Part shown: positions 15,496-24,948 of the stretch, piece after piece
How the letters are laid out: every line of letters starts with the position of its first letter
Numbering within the stretch: the stretch's first letter is position 1
Origin: Myxococcales bacterium
GTDB lineage: Bacteria; Myxococcota_A; Bradymonadia; UBA7976; UBA1532
DNA: 43,220 bases
NCBI GenBank assembly: GCA_002731825.1
Contig: PCCS01000061.1
Span: forward strand, 1-43,220
Direction of reading: 5' to 3'
The notes under the pieces: model-generated
Seen by the model: only the letters and a program-made list of their open reading frames with translations
Databases searched by the model: none
What the model was told of the DNA's origin: nothing
Translations under genes and position numbers: made by a program

Positions 15496-16911
15496 TTATG
15501 ATCTCAGAAGGCGGGGGATTGCAATCTGCTGTTCACACGGGTCAAGAAGGTCTCCTCGACATTCAGGCACTCTAAGGTCGGGTGCCTCACCAATCCCGAC
15601 TTCATCAAAGAGTGTTTGCAATACGTGCTCGGGACGAATGACTTCGCCACCTTGGTCAAACTGGCCCGTATACAAATTTGTGGTGGTTGGCTGCATGCCA
15701 ACATCTGATGAACGACCGATCACAGTGCCGCCCCGGACTTTGCCACCGGCTAAGAAGCAGGCGTTCATCAGCGCGTGGTCACGGCCTCCACGAGTATTGA
15801 TCAGCGGCGTTCTTGTAAATTCACTAAATCCGACGACAACAGTGCGATCGAGCCAAGATTCGCCACTGTCGCCGTATTCGCGTGCCTCGAGTTCTTCAAT
15901 AATCCTGGAGACAACCCGATAGCCTTGTTCCTGGTTTGCACCTTGATTGGTTTGCCAATCATCGAAGTGGGTATCAAGGCCGCCGCAGACAGATAAACTC
16001 ACGCACCGACTGATGCCCGTCGTAATGGCTTGTACGGCCATCGCACCACGAACTTCTGGGCTGTTAGTCTGATTCTGATTGAACCCAAATCGACTTCTAA
16101 GCGACTGCATTTGAAGCGTGTTTGCTCTAAAATCGAAGGCATCACCATAATTGCCGACGACCATTTCTCGAGCTTTCTTGCGCGAGGCCTCGGCGGATTG
16201 CCAAAGTGATGATCGTTGGCCGCGAGCACAGAGTGCAGCATCGCTCAAACGCGCATTCAATTGCTGCATGACGCGCGCGCTTACACTCGGATCTGCTGGT
16301 CGTAATGCCCGTAATAGGTCGCTGACACTGTTGGCGCTGAGTGCCGTCGCATAGGTCTCTAGGCCTTTGTTGTAGGACTCCACTTGGACGGCCAGATTAG
16401 GAATTGGCTCTTGGCCACCAAAATGGCTCGCAAGCCATGTCGCCGCGGATGACCCTCTCGCTTGCAGACCACTGGGTGCCTTGCCGGTGAGAAAACGTCG
16501 TCGACCCACTTCGTGCGTCAAGGTATCCATGCTCATTCCGCGGATGACACTCAGCCGATTCGCGTGATTGGCAAGTTCACCAATATGTGGGCCAAAGGTG
16601 ATGCCACCTGCTTCGATCAGACGGCCGTCTGTATTTTGCAGGAGTTCATAACCGGGCTGGATTTGCGTGGACCTCAGATTGCCATTGGTAAAAACAGCAG
16701 GGTCTCGCGGGTCCAGCGACAGCAAAACGTCCCATCCGCCCGGGAAATAGCAAAAGATATAGTATCGGTCAGGGGCATCTGGATGATGACTCTGCGCATG
16801 AGATAGAGGCGTAAAGTTAGGCCAAAGACTAAAGCTTGTAGCGGCGCCCGTTGCGGCCAATGTTTGCAAGAAGCGTCGCCGCCCAAGCATGTTTTTTGTC
16901 TGCTTTTTCAT
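15496..16911 (-). CDS. Tat-exported DUF1501 family protein
   Basis: A 471-aa protein. The ATG at 16911, preceded by an AGGGGG run, gives a compact twin-arginine signal (MKKQTKNMLGRRRFLQTLAATG). The upstream in-frame start at 16971 would bury it. The mature part shows the DUF1501 pattern, a family related to the sulfatase/alkaline-phosphatase fold: YIFCYFPGGWD near the start, FGPHIGELANHANRLSVIRGM, CGGLDTHFDDWQTNQG, VVVGFSEFTRTPLINTRGGRDHALMNACFLAGGKVRGG. In Planctomycetes these proteins are paired with heme-binding DUF1549/1553 proteins. Here the partner genes directly upstream also have CXXCH sites. It starts 10 bp after the lipoprotein gene, so it is the fourth gene of the operon. The biochemical reaction of the family is not established. 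Confidence 0.87.
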   Translation of the reverse strand: MKKQTKNMLGRRRFLQTLAATGAATSFSLWPNFTPLSHAQSHHPDAPDRYYIFCYFPGGWDVLLSLDPRDPAVFTNGNLRSTQIQPGYELLQNTDGRLIEAGGITFGPHIGELANHANRLSVIRGMSMDTLTHEVGRRRFLTGKAPSGLQARGSSAATWLASHFGGQEPIPNLAVQVESYNKGLETYATALSANSVSDLLRALRPADPSVSARVMQQLNARLSDAALCARGQRSSLWQSAEASRKKAREMVVGNYGDAFDFRANTLQMQSLRSRFGFNQNQTNSPEVRGAMAVQAITTGISRCVSLSVCGGLDTHFDDWQTNQGANQEQGYRVVSRIIEELEAREYGDSGESWLDRTVVVGFSEFTRTPLINTRGGRDHALMNACFLAGGKVRGGTVIGRSSDVGMQPTTTNLYTGQFDQGGEVIRPEHVLQTLFDEVGIGEAPDLRVPECRGDLLDPCEQQIAIPRLLRS

Positions 16912-16921
16912 GGCGAACCCC

Positions 16922-17680
16922 CTAGTACGTGTAGAAGTCTGGATGGGTGAACAATGCGACACAGACGGCATGCCAGATCTGTTCGTCGCTCTCAGCTACA
17001 TGCCTGAGAGAGTCAACAAACCAGCGCCATTGCGCCAAATCATTTGAGTCTTCATCTAGCTGCCGATTATGAAAACGGAGCACCAGGTTACTCAAATGCG
17101 CGTCGATGGTCGTGTCTGCCAGACGGTCTAAGAGCAGACTTGGATTGGCTTCGTTGCGCTCTGAATCCCGCGCGACCATTTTTTGACAAACTTGGCGTGC
17201 TGCATCATCCAGAAATTTTTGAAACAGCGCAGTTGGGTCTAACGCTTCTGTTGTGACTTGGATAAAATCCGGCTTTCCCAAAGTGGCGGATAACGTTTGG
17301 AAGAGCGACACATCGACACCATTGGCCCGTTCGGTCCAATTTAGATCGTTGCTCACGCGCAAGAAGGCTGATTCTAATTGGTCTAAATTCATGCGACGCC
17401 TGGAACGCCCTGGTTCAACGACCACAGTCGGTGTTCTCACACCAACCCGTGTTGACGCACCCCAGTGGCCGTCCGTCATGGTCGCCTGGGGCCGATTGTC
17501 TTGCTGGCCATCTCCATCGGATGGCATGGACGGTGTCTGTTGAGGTCTGGGCTCTTGTGTTTGGCCAGTCGCAGGGGGCTGCTCGGGGCGATCCACCGCA
17601 TTATTGTCCGACTCGGTCGTTTGAGGACTTGAGTCGCATCCCCAAATTGCGACCATGCTGAGTACGAGTAGGATTCTCAT
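16922..17680 (-). CDS. small lipoprotein of the DUF1501 operon
   Basis: A 252-aa protein with signal peptide MRILLVLSMVAIWGC and lipobox Cys at about residue 15. A Pro/Gln/Asp-rich linker (residues 20-75) precedes a helical domain. The C-terminus WHAVCVALFTHPDFYTY resembles the final segment of the heme-associated DUF1549/DUF1553/DUF1800-type proteins, so it may be a split-off C-terminal domain acting with the CXXCH protein encoded upstream. The ATG at 17680 overlaps the upstream stop (ATGA), and AGGAGG lies five bases before it. No heme motif is seen in this chain. The function is unknown. Confidence 0.7.
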   Translation of the reverse strand: MRILLVLSMVAIWGCDSSPQTTESDNNAVDRPEQPPATGQTQEPRPQQTPSMPSDGDGQQDNRPQATMTDGHWGASTRVGVRTPTVVVEPGRSRRRMNLDQLESAFLRVSNDLNWTERANGVDVSLFQTLSATLGKPDFIQVTTEALDPTALFQKFLDDAARQVCQKMVARDSERNEANPSLLLDRLADTTIDAHLSNLVLRFHNRQLDEDSNDLAQWRWFVDSLRHVAESDEQIWHAVCVALFTHPDFYTY

Positions 17681-19251
17681 CGGACCCTCCTGTATCGAGG
17701 ACTCATTACGATTTGCTTGACTAGTGCTTGATAGCTGAGGTCACTGAAAACAAATTGCCTGGACAGCTCGTCGACCCATTTGGCGTCATCCTCTCCAGCG
17801 ATGCCTTGCCCTAAGAGCCATTCTGCCGCCCGCCGTGCCACGCAACCTGGCAAACGATTGTCCGTCACGGTCGCTAAGGCGAGTAGCTTGGGTCCGACTT
17901 CGACGTTTCGGACGTGATCCGCTCGTCTAAATTTGTACGCATTCAGCATCCCGAGGAAATTATCTTCCTCCGGAGCAAATGATTGGATTGCGTAGAAATT
18001 CCGGCACTCGCGATTACAGGATTGGCCACGAAGCGCACACGCTTCACAGTCGCCGCGTGATGCGGGGAATTCTTCAGGATTCAAATAACCAACCCCCTGT
18101 TCGGTCCATCGCCCCCAGTGAGCGGCAGCCGGCTCGAGTAAAGCATGGCAATATTTGCAGCCGGCGCGCAATTGCAAGTCTGGGTTCCGAGCGCTTTCTT
18201 CATCGGCGACCGGAAGGCCACCGTCCGGTGGATTAAAGGGTTGGCATAGGAAGGCGTCATAGAATCGGTTGGCTCGGGACCGATTTGTTTGAAAACGCAG
18301 TAAGAATGCTGTCCGCGTCAGGATACCGGCATGGGACTCAGGTAATTCGACCTCTCGCCATGCATTCCGGGCCGTGTAGGGCATGGGTGTCAGAGTCTCT
18401 TTGTTCAAGGGGGCCGGTTCGAAAACAAGGCCCCCATTGGCGCCGGTTTGGTTCAACCAAAAATAGGTTAGTGGCCCATTAATAAAGCCCATCCGACTCG
18501 TAAAGAGGTCTGTGTAGGGCCGATTGCCTTGGAAAATGGTAAACATGAAACGGTCGAGAGCATCGCCCATGGATTCGGTTATGCTGCGTTGTTCTTGTCC
18601 AGTCGTACACCATCTTAGGCTCGGCCCGCATCCACATGCTGTATCTGACGCACCCGATTGAAGTCGGCATTCCGCACCGCCCTCCGAAACCAATCTGTCT
18701 TGTGCATCGAAAGCACAGATCCGGACAGGATCTCGGTCTGCGCTCCAATAGGGAATAATTTCGACGTAGCCTTCCACTCCATTCTCATCTGTGATGACCG
18801 AGCCGTCTGCATTGAATTCCGCAGGCTCGTCGCGACAGGGTACGGTCTGGCCACGATAGCGTATGGCTCGGTTGCGAACCCATAAGAGACCATTCTGCCG
18901 GCCCAACCTAAAGCTGGCATTGAAAAGATTGATATTGCTTACATTATTCCAGAGCAATTTTCGGTGGAAGCGGACGGCTTGAGTTGCGAAGGCATCGGAT
19001 TGTAGCCATGCATCGATTAAACTCTCTGGTACGTCACCTTGATCTTGAACAAGTTGAAGTTCGTCTGGTGTGGGTACAGTCCCGCGGAGGTCTAAACTCA
19101 GCGCCCTCAAATAGCGTAGGGGCTCCATGAACTCCAGTGCGGGGTCACATGCGAGTGTCCCAAGAGAGGTTGGTTCTGGTGTACTCGTCTGGCCATGCCC
19201 ACAAAGTGGCACAAGCGTTAATACGACTGTCAGGAACACGTTGTTTTTCAT
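17677..19251 (-). CDS. exported CXXCH protein of the DUF1549/DUF1592 type
   Basis: A 524-aa protein with a Sec signal peptide (MKNNVFLTVVLTLVPLCGHG). The segment MEPLRYLRALSLDLRGTVPTPDELQLV is the typical N-terminus of PSCyt2/DUF1549-like proteins. HAGILTRTAFLLRFQTNRSRANRFYDAFLC is typical of DUF1592/1588 proteins. A heme site C365-KY-C368-H follows in GCKYCHALLEPAAAHWGRW. The C-terminus has QALVKQIVMSPRYR. Many extra cysteines (CGCG, CEAC, CNREC) suggest disulfides or a further metal. The ATG at 19251 has GGAG seven bases upstream, lying across the stop codon of the previous gene. It is probably a periplasmic redox partner of the DUF1501 protein. The substrate is unknown, with polysaccharide oxidation the usual hypothesis for such sets. 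Confidence 0.75.
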   Translation of the reverse strand: MKNNVFLTVVLTLVPLCGHGQTSTPEPTSLGTLACDPALEFMEPLRYLRALSLDLRGTVPTPDELQLVQDQGDVPESLIDAWLQSDAFATQAVRFHRKLLWNNVSNINLFNASFRLGRQNGLLWVRNRAIRYRGQTVPCRDEPAEFNADGSVITDENGVEGYVEIIPYWSADRDPVRICAFDAQDRLVSEGGAECRLQSGASDTACGCGPSLRWCTTGQEQRSITESMGDALDRFMFTIFQGNRPYTDLFTSRMGFINGPLTYFWLNQTGANGGLVFEPAPLNKETLTPMPYTARNAWREVELPESHAGILTRTAFLLRFQTNRSRANRFYDAFLCQPFNPPDGGLPVADEESARNPDLQLRAGCKYCHALLEPAAAHWGRWTEQGVGYLNPEEFPASRGDCEACALRGQSCNRECRNFYAIQSFAPEEDNFLGMLNAYKFRRADHVRNVEVGPKLLALATVTDNRLPGCVARRAAEWLLGQGIAGEDDAKWVDELSRQFVFSDLSYQALVKQIVMSPRYRRVR

Positions 19252-19254
19252 GTG

Positions 19255-20766
19255 TTACTCCAAAAAGCCCGATTCTTGCCAACCGCGTACCACCTCGATG
19301 AGCTCATCGCTGAGTCGCGGTAGACCGTAGGGCATGCGCCCCGTCTCAATATCGTCGATAATCCAAGTGATCTCTGCCATCCAAGTGTCTCGAGAGACCA
19401 TTCGATGTGCAGAGCCCCCATCGCCATGACATGCGATACAGTAGGTCTCAGATATCGGCTCGATGTCCTCAATCCATGCCGGTGGACCCCAAAATGCGAT
19501 GGTTTGTTCTAAAACCAGCCCGTCCGTGTAGTCAATCTCAACAGTTAACTGGTGTTCTCCCGGTCCGACTTCCATCGGATCAAGTTCGAGTACCCAGCCC
19601 TCTGTCGAATTAATGTCAACGTCTATCAGCCCATCTAGAGTGGCCTTCACAGTCGCAACAGAGCCTGATTCGCTTGGGTCGATGGTGATGACCGTGCGCG
19701 TCGTCACTCGGTCCTCATCAGCCAAACCACTTATGGTCACAAAACGCCGACCAAGCACCTTCTCAATGCCGACTGCCGTCGCCAAATAGAGGGCGCCGCC
19801 GGCATCGATTTTAAGGGTTGAATGATCGGGCGCATCTGGTCTCTCGCGCAAGGCGTCTCCATCCCACTGATACAGCACGAAGCCCGAACTTAACCACAGG
19901 TTATCACTTGTCGGACTACCCAAGCCGGTTGATGCCCCATCGGGCTTAGCCCAGACTGTTAGCCCACCATCGGGCGCCAGCAACTGGAGTTCGGATCCCG
20001 TGGCAACCCACAGACCCGCTCTCGATGTGGTGATCCAATCGAGTGGTTTTGGCCACTCAAAACGCCACGCATCGGTTTCGCCAATGGCCATGAGCACCCG
20101 TCCATCGCTCAACCAAATGACGTCCTCGTCTAGATATCGTCCAATGGCAGACCGTGCGGTCTGAAAAGACAGGTCAACATCGGTGAGTGTCCGCCGTCTT
20201 AATAAGCCATCGCTCCAGTGGCTGACTCCACCATCGTCCAAAAACCAGGCCCCACCTTTTCGGTCGGACTTCATCTCCACGATCTGCTCAAGTTCGTCGT
20301 TGAGAGGCGAATCTGCCAACCCATTGGCAGCCGCGACGAGCAACCCCGACGCGGTGAGAATCAAGATCTCATCGTCGACAAGAGCTGCCGACCGCAATTC
20401 AGCATCATTGGTCCCAAGTGGGACCGTTTCATCGGCTGTCTGCAACCAGATCTGACCTCCAGCACTAAAGAGCACCTGACCGTCCGGCAATACATCCCAG
20501 TTGATGGGTTTGGGCTCAAGTACGCGTCTCGAGTTGGCTGGTGCTGGCATTTGTTCAGGCAATTGACTATCGAATAGGGAATCAGCCATGGCGTCGGGCG
20601 CGAGTCTTTCGTCGACGAGGACACCGGCATCCATCGGCACGTCGATTTCGGCGTCAATCATCGAGTCTCCCCGCTGAACGTCGCCGCTTTCCGAACAGGC
20701 GAGATGTAACCCGCAGGTGAGAGCAAGCCCGATTAAAAGACTTATTTTTGGCATTAAGTTCTTCAT
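19255..20766 (-). CDS. beta-propeller-like lipoprotein with C-terminal cytochrome c site
   Basis: A 503-aa lipoprotein. The ATG at 20766 is preferred over a TTG at 20772. The signal peptide ends LTCGLHLAC. An Asp/Met-rich linker precedes residues of about 75-350, which form repeated beta blades with AVGIEK, GLWVATGSELQLLAPDGGLTVWAK and similar sensor-like propeller segments. A short domain follows, then a mono-heme module at the C-terminus: C443-IA-C446-H (YCIACHGDGGSAHRM), GRMPYGLPRLSDELIEVVRGWQESGFLE, with GRMP offering a candidate axial Met. Such terminal modules are common in Myxococcota lipoproteins. It is the first gene of the minus-strand operon and is divergent from the FG-GAP lipoprotein gene. 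It probably accepts or passes electrons at the outer membrane or periplasm. Confidence 0.78.
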   Translation of the reverse strand: MKNLMPKISLLIGLALTCGLHLACSESGDVQRGDSMIDAEIDVPMDAGVLVDERLAPDAMADSLFDSQLPEQMPAPANSRRVLEPKPINWDVLPDGQVLFSAGGQIWLQTADETVPLGTNDAELRSAALVDDEILILTASGLLVAAANGLADSPLNDELEQIVEMKSDRKGGAWFLDDGGVSHWSDGLLRRRTLTDVDLSFQTARSAIGRYLDEDVIWLSDGRVLMAIGETDAWRFEWPKPLDWITTSRAGLWVATGSELQLLAPDGGLTVWAKPDGASTGLGSPTSDNLWLSSGFVLYQWDGDALRERPDAPDHSTLKIDAGGALYLATAVGIEKVLGRRFVTISGLADEDRVTTRTVITIDPSESGSVATVKATLDGLIDVDINSTEGWVLELDPMEVGPGEHQLTVEIDYTDGLVLEQTIAFWGPPAWIEDIEPISETYCIACHGDGGSAHRMVSRDTWMAEITWIIDDIETGRMPYGLPRLSDELIEVVRGWQESGFLE

Positions 20767-20795
20767 ATTCAAAACAGTGGACGTAGCCTAGGGGT

Positions 20796-20822
20796 ATTAT
20801 TTAACCAGATTTATGTGTGCAA
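20796..20822 (-). promoter_or_regulatory. weak promoter candidate for the cytochrome/DUF1501 operon
   Basis: On the minus strand TTGCAC (20822-20817) and AATAAT (20801-20796) are separated by 15 bases, shorter than the usual 17. They lie 30 bases before the ATG at 20766, in the 213-bp gap between divergent genes. I find no clear partner promoter for the plus-strand gene. Confidence 0.25.
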
Positions 20823-20979
20823 GTTGCCCCTCCCTGACGCCAACCTGTCCCCGCAGGCACACCCCATTTGGCTCGGAAGAAGTTCCACCGACGATTGTAG
20901 CATATCGCTGCATGTAATTCGTGCCAAAATGCGCCACCTTCGTTATTGTCAGGCAATACGCAACATGGGGGGTGTCTGC

Positions 20980-23900
20980 ATGCGGTCGGTAAAAAAGCTG
21001 GTTATTCTTGCCCTAATCACGGCTATTGGCTGTCAGGAATCGAGTTCCGGGTCCGACGAACTCGCCGTAGATGCTCGGCTCGATCAAACCCTCGCGACTG
21101 ATGGTCAGGTCGCACCAACCTTGGATGCCAGCGACTCAATAGATGACGCTGAAGTCCTGCCCGACTTGGGCGCAGAGCCTGATTTGGGTGGCCAGGATCA
21201 AGGCACCGCTGACGCGTCTCTGGCTCCTTGCGAACCAGGTCTCGACGTATCAGCCTCGCAAACGGCTGCGAGGCCTTATGACTTGGTTCGTTTCATCGCG
21301 GCCGGCGGAACGGGACAATGGCGTTTTACCTTCGAAAGCAATGAGTCTGGCGCTTTACTCAATGAAACAACCGGTACATATTTGGCGGGTGAGGCGGTTG
21401 GGCGCGTAGACACAATTCTGCTCACCGATGATGGTTGCCTTGGTGAGGCGCGCATCGAGATGCGAGTCGTTGAGACCATGTTGGTTTATCCAAATGAGGG
21501 TGAGGTCGGGCGTGGTGGTCAATTCACATTTGAGGTTCAAGGTGGGTCCGGTTCTTTCGAGTTTACGCCTTTATCGATGGCGAGCGGCGGAGAGATTAAC
21601 CTAAATGGTGACTACACGGCAGGTGGACGTAATGGCCCGGACCGCGTTCGTGTGACCGATGCAGAGACCGGTCAAATTCAAGACATCGAGTTGACTGTCA
21701 TCGAGCGCGTCGAACTCCGCGCTAATCCTGACAATCTCTTCGTTCCTATCGGATCCAATATTCCCCTCTCCGTCGACGGTGGAACGGGGCAATTCATCGT
21801 AGAGAACATTGGAGATGGCGTCCGCTACGAAAACGGTGTGTTCTCTGGCCTTCGGGCTGGCCGTTACGAACTTGTCATTCGCGATCGCTTTGCTCATGTC
21901 AGCACAGACGTCAGATTAACGGTCGTCGAATCGTTACAGGCCAATATGGACCCCTTTGACGATGGGCGCACCACGACGCGAACCGTCTCGCCTGGCGATC
22001 TCAATGGAGATGGTTTGGTGGACTTAATCATCGCGATGGAATCAGCCGATGTGAATGCGGGTAATTCAGGTGCTGTTTTCGTCTACCTGGCTGATGAAAA
22101 CGGTTATTCAGGGCCACCGGACCAAGTGTTGTCTGGTTTCGCCACTGACGACCAGTTTGGACGCGATGTCGCTCTGGGTGATTTAAATGGAGACGGCATG
22201 CTCGATCTTGTGGTTGGTGCAGCTGGCTACGATCCAGGCCTTAATAATGCAGGTGGAATCTTCATCCATTACGGAACACTAAACGGTCTATTTTCTCCGC
22301 AGCCAGATGACGTCTTAAGCGGTGTCAGAGGGGACGATAATTTGGGCTATGCGGTCGCTGTATGTGACTTCAATGGCGATGGTAGATTAGACATCGCGGG
22401 TGGTGCGACACTTTACGAAGACCGACAAGCAGACCCAGTCCGCAGTAATCAAGGCGGTGTATTAATTTTTCTAGGCTACGAAGATGGTTTTTTAGAGCAG
22501 CCGGATCAAGTTGTACTGGGCACTCGACTGTCAGGCGAAGGTGAGTGGAGTAACTATGCGAATCTACAAATGGGTGCGGAGCTCCATGGGGGCGATATCA
22601 ATGGCGATAATTTTTGCGACTTAGTGGTTGGTGCAAATCGATACGAAGTCAATGGCATGGGGAGTGCGGGTGCCGTCTTTGTGTTCGCGGGCAGGCCTGC
22701 CGATGGCCTAAGTCAAGGGGGCGTTACCTCGAACGCGGCTCAGTTGATTGTCAATGATTCCGCAGCGATTAACAGCCCATCATTGGGTCGAAGACTGGCT
22801 GTCGATGACATGAACGGTGATGGCTTAGTCGACATTGTGGTGGGTGAGAATGGCGGTGATACAGGCGGGCGCGACCGCGGGGCTGTCCATTTATTTTTGG
22901 GACAGGAATTTGATGCTGTCCAAACCACTCGGTCCCGGTCAATTCTGACCGCTGAATTCGCAGCGTATGGCAACTCAAACTCTGATCAGATGGGCATCGG
23001 GATGGCAACCGGTGATGTGACAGGAGATGGGGTCCCTGATCTGATTGTGGGCGCGTATGTCGATGACCGACCCGGTTTAGCAAACTGCGGTGTTTTGACT
23101 GTTTACGAAGGCCGGGCAGGGGACGTGCCGTCGCCAGACCCGGTGCGTACAATCGCCGGTGACACTCCCGAAACACGACTTGGTGAGGCCATTGCTGTTG
23201 TCAACGATGTCAACGGTGATGGCCTAGCCGACATCGTCGCTCATGGCAATCGGGCATCGACCACGTATCCAAACGCCGGCCAGACGTTTTTGATATCACA
23301 GACGATACCTGAAGAGCGCGAAGGGGATATGGATGACCAAGATGCTGGTGTACCAGAAAACCCGGACCCAATCGACATCTACAGGGCTATCGATTATCCG
23401 CGAACACCCGGTGCGGCGCGTTTCGGTACTGGAGTCGCCTTAGTGGGTGACGTCACCGGTGATGGTTTCGAGGACGTCATCGTGACCGCCCCTTGGAATG
23501 CATCACCGAATCGAGGAAGTGGCAGCATTTGGCTGTACCGGGGCCTCCCCAATGGCGAGATTGGATCCGAGGGCGAGTCCATTGGTGGTTTTCCTAATCA
23601 CACCGATGGAGATAGAGCGTGGGCCGTCAGCCCCGTGGGCGACTTTGATGGTGATGGCCATAACGATTTTGCCGTTCTGCTCAGGGATGACGAACGACCG
23701 ACTTACAGTTCCATGGTGCGTACCCCGTGGATGGCCCCAGCACCAGCATGTGTCAACTCATCGACCTGTAACGAAGGCTGGAGTTGCAACGATGGATCTT
23801 GCCGTGGACCCGGTCAAACACGCTGTGAAGCAGATGTTGATTGCTTGGCTGGACAGGTCTGCCGAGATGGAGATTGTAGAGCGCCAGGCCAATGCAGAGC

Positions 23901-24936
23901 GAGGGGATCCTCAACGGGGGGCGTCTATATCTACCGAGGCGGGCCTAACATTTATACCGGGTCACCGAGCTTTGCCTATTGGGGTCCCCATGGCAGTAAT
24001 TCACCAGAGGTTTTGTCAGGGCAGTTCGATTTTAACGGTGACGGCTACGACGACATCGTCCTTGGTGCATATCGTTATGACGGTCCCTTGGGCAATGACG
24101 CTGGGTCGACGTATGTGATTACGGGCCGTCCCTTTGCCCAAGAACCAAATGAAATTCAGGTCATCTGTGACACCTATTATCAATATACGGGCAGTCAACG
24201 AGGGGGAAACTCAGGCCGTGCTGTCGTTGCCATGGGGGACCTAAATGGTGACGGCTGCGGTGAGTTTGCCTTGGGCAGTCGTACTCAAGACCGTGACGGG
24301 CTGCGTGATGAGGGCGCCGTTCGTGTCGTTTTCGGTTATGGTGCCGATGGGTGTCCACCGGCTGCCAGGATGGTGCGGCTCGCCACGAGTGAAGCCAATA
24401 GTCAGGCCGGCTGGTCCCTCGCAAGCGGCGACTTGGACGGCGATGGTCGACCGGAATTAGCCGTTGGAGCTTGGGTGCGGCGGACCAATAATATTTCCGT
24501 TGGCGGAGTCTGGGTGGTCCCGGGGACAGCGTTCGAAGAATACCAATTGAAAAGTGTCGCCGTCGCCAATGAAGACCCGCCGGAACTCTTAAATCAATGG
24601 GGTCGCGAATGGTTGGCTCGGGGCCAGACTCGCGATTCGCAGTTTGGATATTCAGTGGCCATTGCTGGGTCTTATCTCGCCGTTGGAGCGCCCCAGGAAA
24701 ACAGCGGTGAGCTCAGCCGAGTGGGTCAAGTTAATCTGTACCGGGTGACAGGCGATGGCCTGAGTCAAGCACCGGTTGCCATTCTGATCGGGGAGACTGA
24801 CGACCCCGGAAGTCGCCTGGGGCGAATCCTCTCGGGTGGGACTCTCGGCGGAGAACCTGCATTTGCAACAGGCGCTGATTATGGGGAGGCAACTGGTCTG
24901 GATAACGGATCCGTCTTTCTCATGCAGCCCAACTAG
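20980..24936 (+). CDS. large FG-GAP/VCBS-repeat lipoprotein with Cys-rich insert
   Basis: A 1318-aa surface-type protein. The ATG at 20980 follows a GGGGGG run and yields a lipoprotein signal (MRSVKKLVILALITAIGC). An Asp-rich linker follows, then Ig-like domains (residues about 85-325), then about twelve FG-GAP/VCBS motifs of the form GD-x-NGDG-x2-D-x2-V/I-G (for example GDLNGDGMLDLVVGA). These are the calcium-binding loops of integrin-alpha-like propellers. About twelve motifs suggest two propellers of six or seven blades. Between the two sets, near residues 925-975, is a Cys-rich insert (CVNSSTCNEGWSCNDGSC, then CEADVDCLAGQVCRDGDC) similar to eukaryotic-like Cys-rich modules of myxobacteria. 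Calcium-dependent adhesion or carbohydrate binding is plausible. No catalytic domain is seen. It is divergent from the cytochrome operon. Confidence 0.85.
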   Translation: MRSVKKLVILALITAIGCQESSSGSDELAVDARLDQTLATDGQVAPTLDASDSIDDAEVLPDLGAEPDLGGQDQGTADASLAPCEPGLDVSASQTAARPYDLVRFIAAGGTGQWRFTFESNESGALLNETTGTYLAGEAVGRVDTILLTDDGCLGEARIEMRVVETMLVYPNEGEVGRGGQFTFEVQGGSGSFEFTPLSMASGGEINLNGDYTAGGRNGPDRVRVTDAETGQIQDIELTVIERVELRANPDNLFVPIGSNIPLSVDGGTGQFIVENIGDGVRYENGVFSGLRAGRYELVIRDRFAHVSTDVRLTVVESLQANMDPFDDGRTTTRTVSPGDLNGDGLVDLIIAMESADVNAGNSGAVFVYLADENGYSGPPDQVLSGFATDDQFGRDVALGDLNGDGMLDLVVGAAGYDPGLNNAGGIFIHYGTLNGLFSPQPDDVLSGVRGDDNLGYAVAVCDFNGDGRLDIAGGATLYEDRQADPVRSNQGGVLIFLGYEDGFLEQPDQVVLGTRLSGEGEWSNYANLQMGAELHGGDINGDNFCDLVVGANRYEVNGMGSAGAVFVFAGRPADGLSQGGVTSNAAQLIVNDSAAINSPSLGRRLAVDDMNGDGLVDIVVGENGGDTGGRDRGAVHLFLGQEFDAVQTTRSRSILTAEFAAYGNSNSDQMGIGMATGDVTGDGVPDLIVGAYVDDRPGLANCGVLTVYEGRAGDVPSPDPVRTIAGDTPETRLGEAIAVVNDVNGDGLADIVAHGNRASTTYPNAGQTFLISQTIPEEREGDMDDQDAGVPENPDPIDIYRAIDYPRTPGAARFGTGVALVGDVTGDGFEDVIVTAPWNASPNRGSGSIWLYRGLPNGEIGSEGESIGGFPNHTDGDRAWAVSPVGDFDGDGHNDFAVLLRDDERPTYSSMVRTPWMAPAPACVNSSTCNEGWSCNDGSCRGPGQTRCEADVDCLAGQVCRDGDCRAPGQCRARGSSTGGVYIYRGGPNIYTGSPSFAYWGPHGSNSPEVLSGQFDFNGDGYDDIVLGAYRYDGPLGNDAGSTYVITGRPFAQEPNEIQVICDTYYQYTGSQRGGNSGRAVVAMGDLNGDGCGEFALGSRTQDRDGLRDEGAVRVVFGYGADGCPPAARMVRLATSEANSQAGWSLASGDLDGDGRPELAVGAWVRRTNNISVGGVWVVPGTAFEEYQLKSVAVANEDPPELLNQWGREWLARGQTRDSQFGYSVAIAGSYLAVGAPQENSGELSRVGQVNLYRVTGDGLSQAPVAILIGETDDPGSRLGRILSGGTLGGEPAFATGADYGEATGLDNGSVFLMQPN

Positions 24937-24948
24937 GAACTAAACTCT

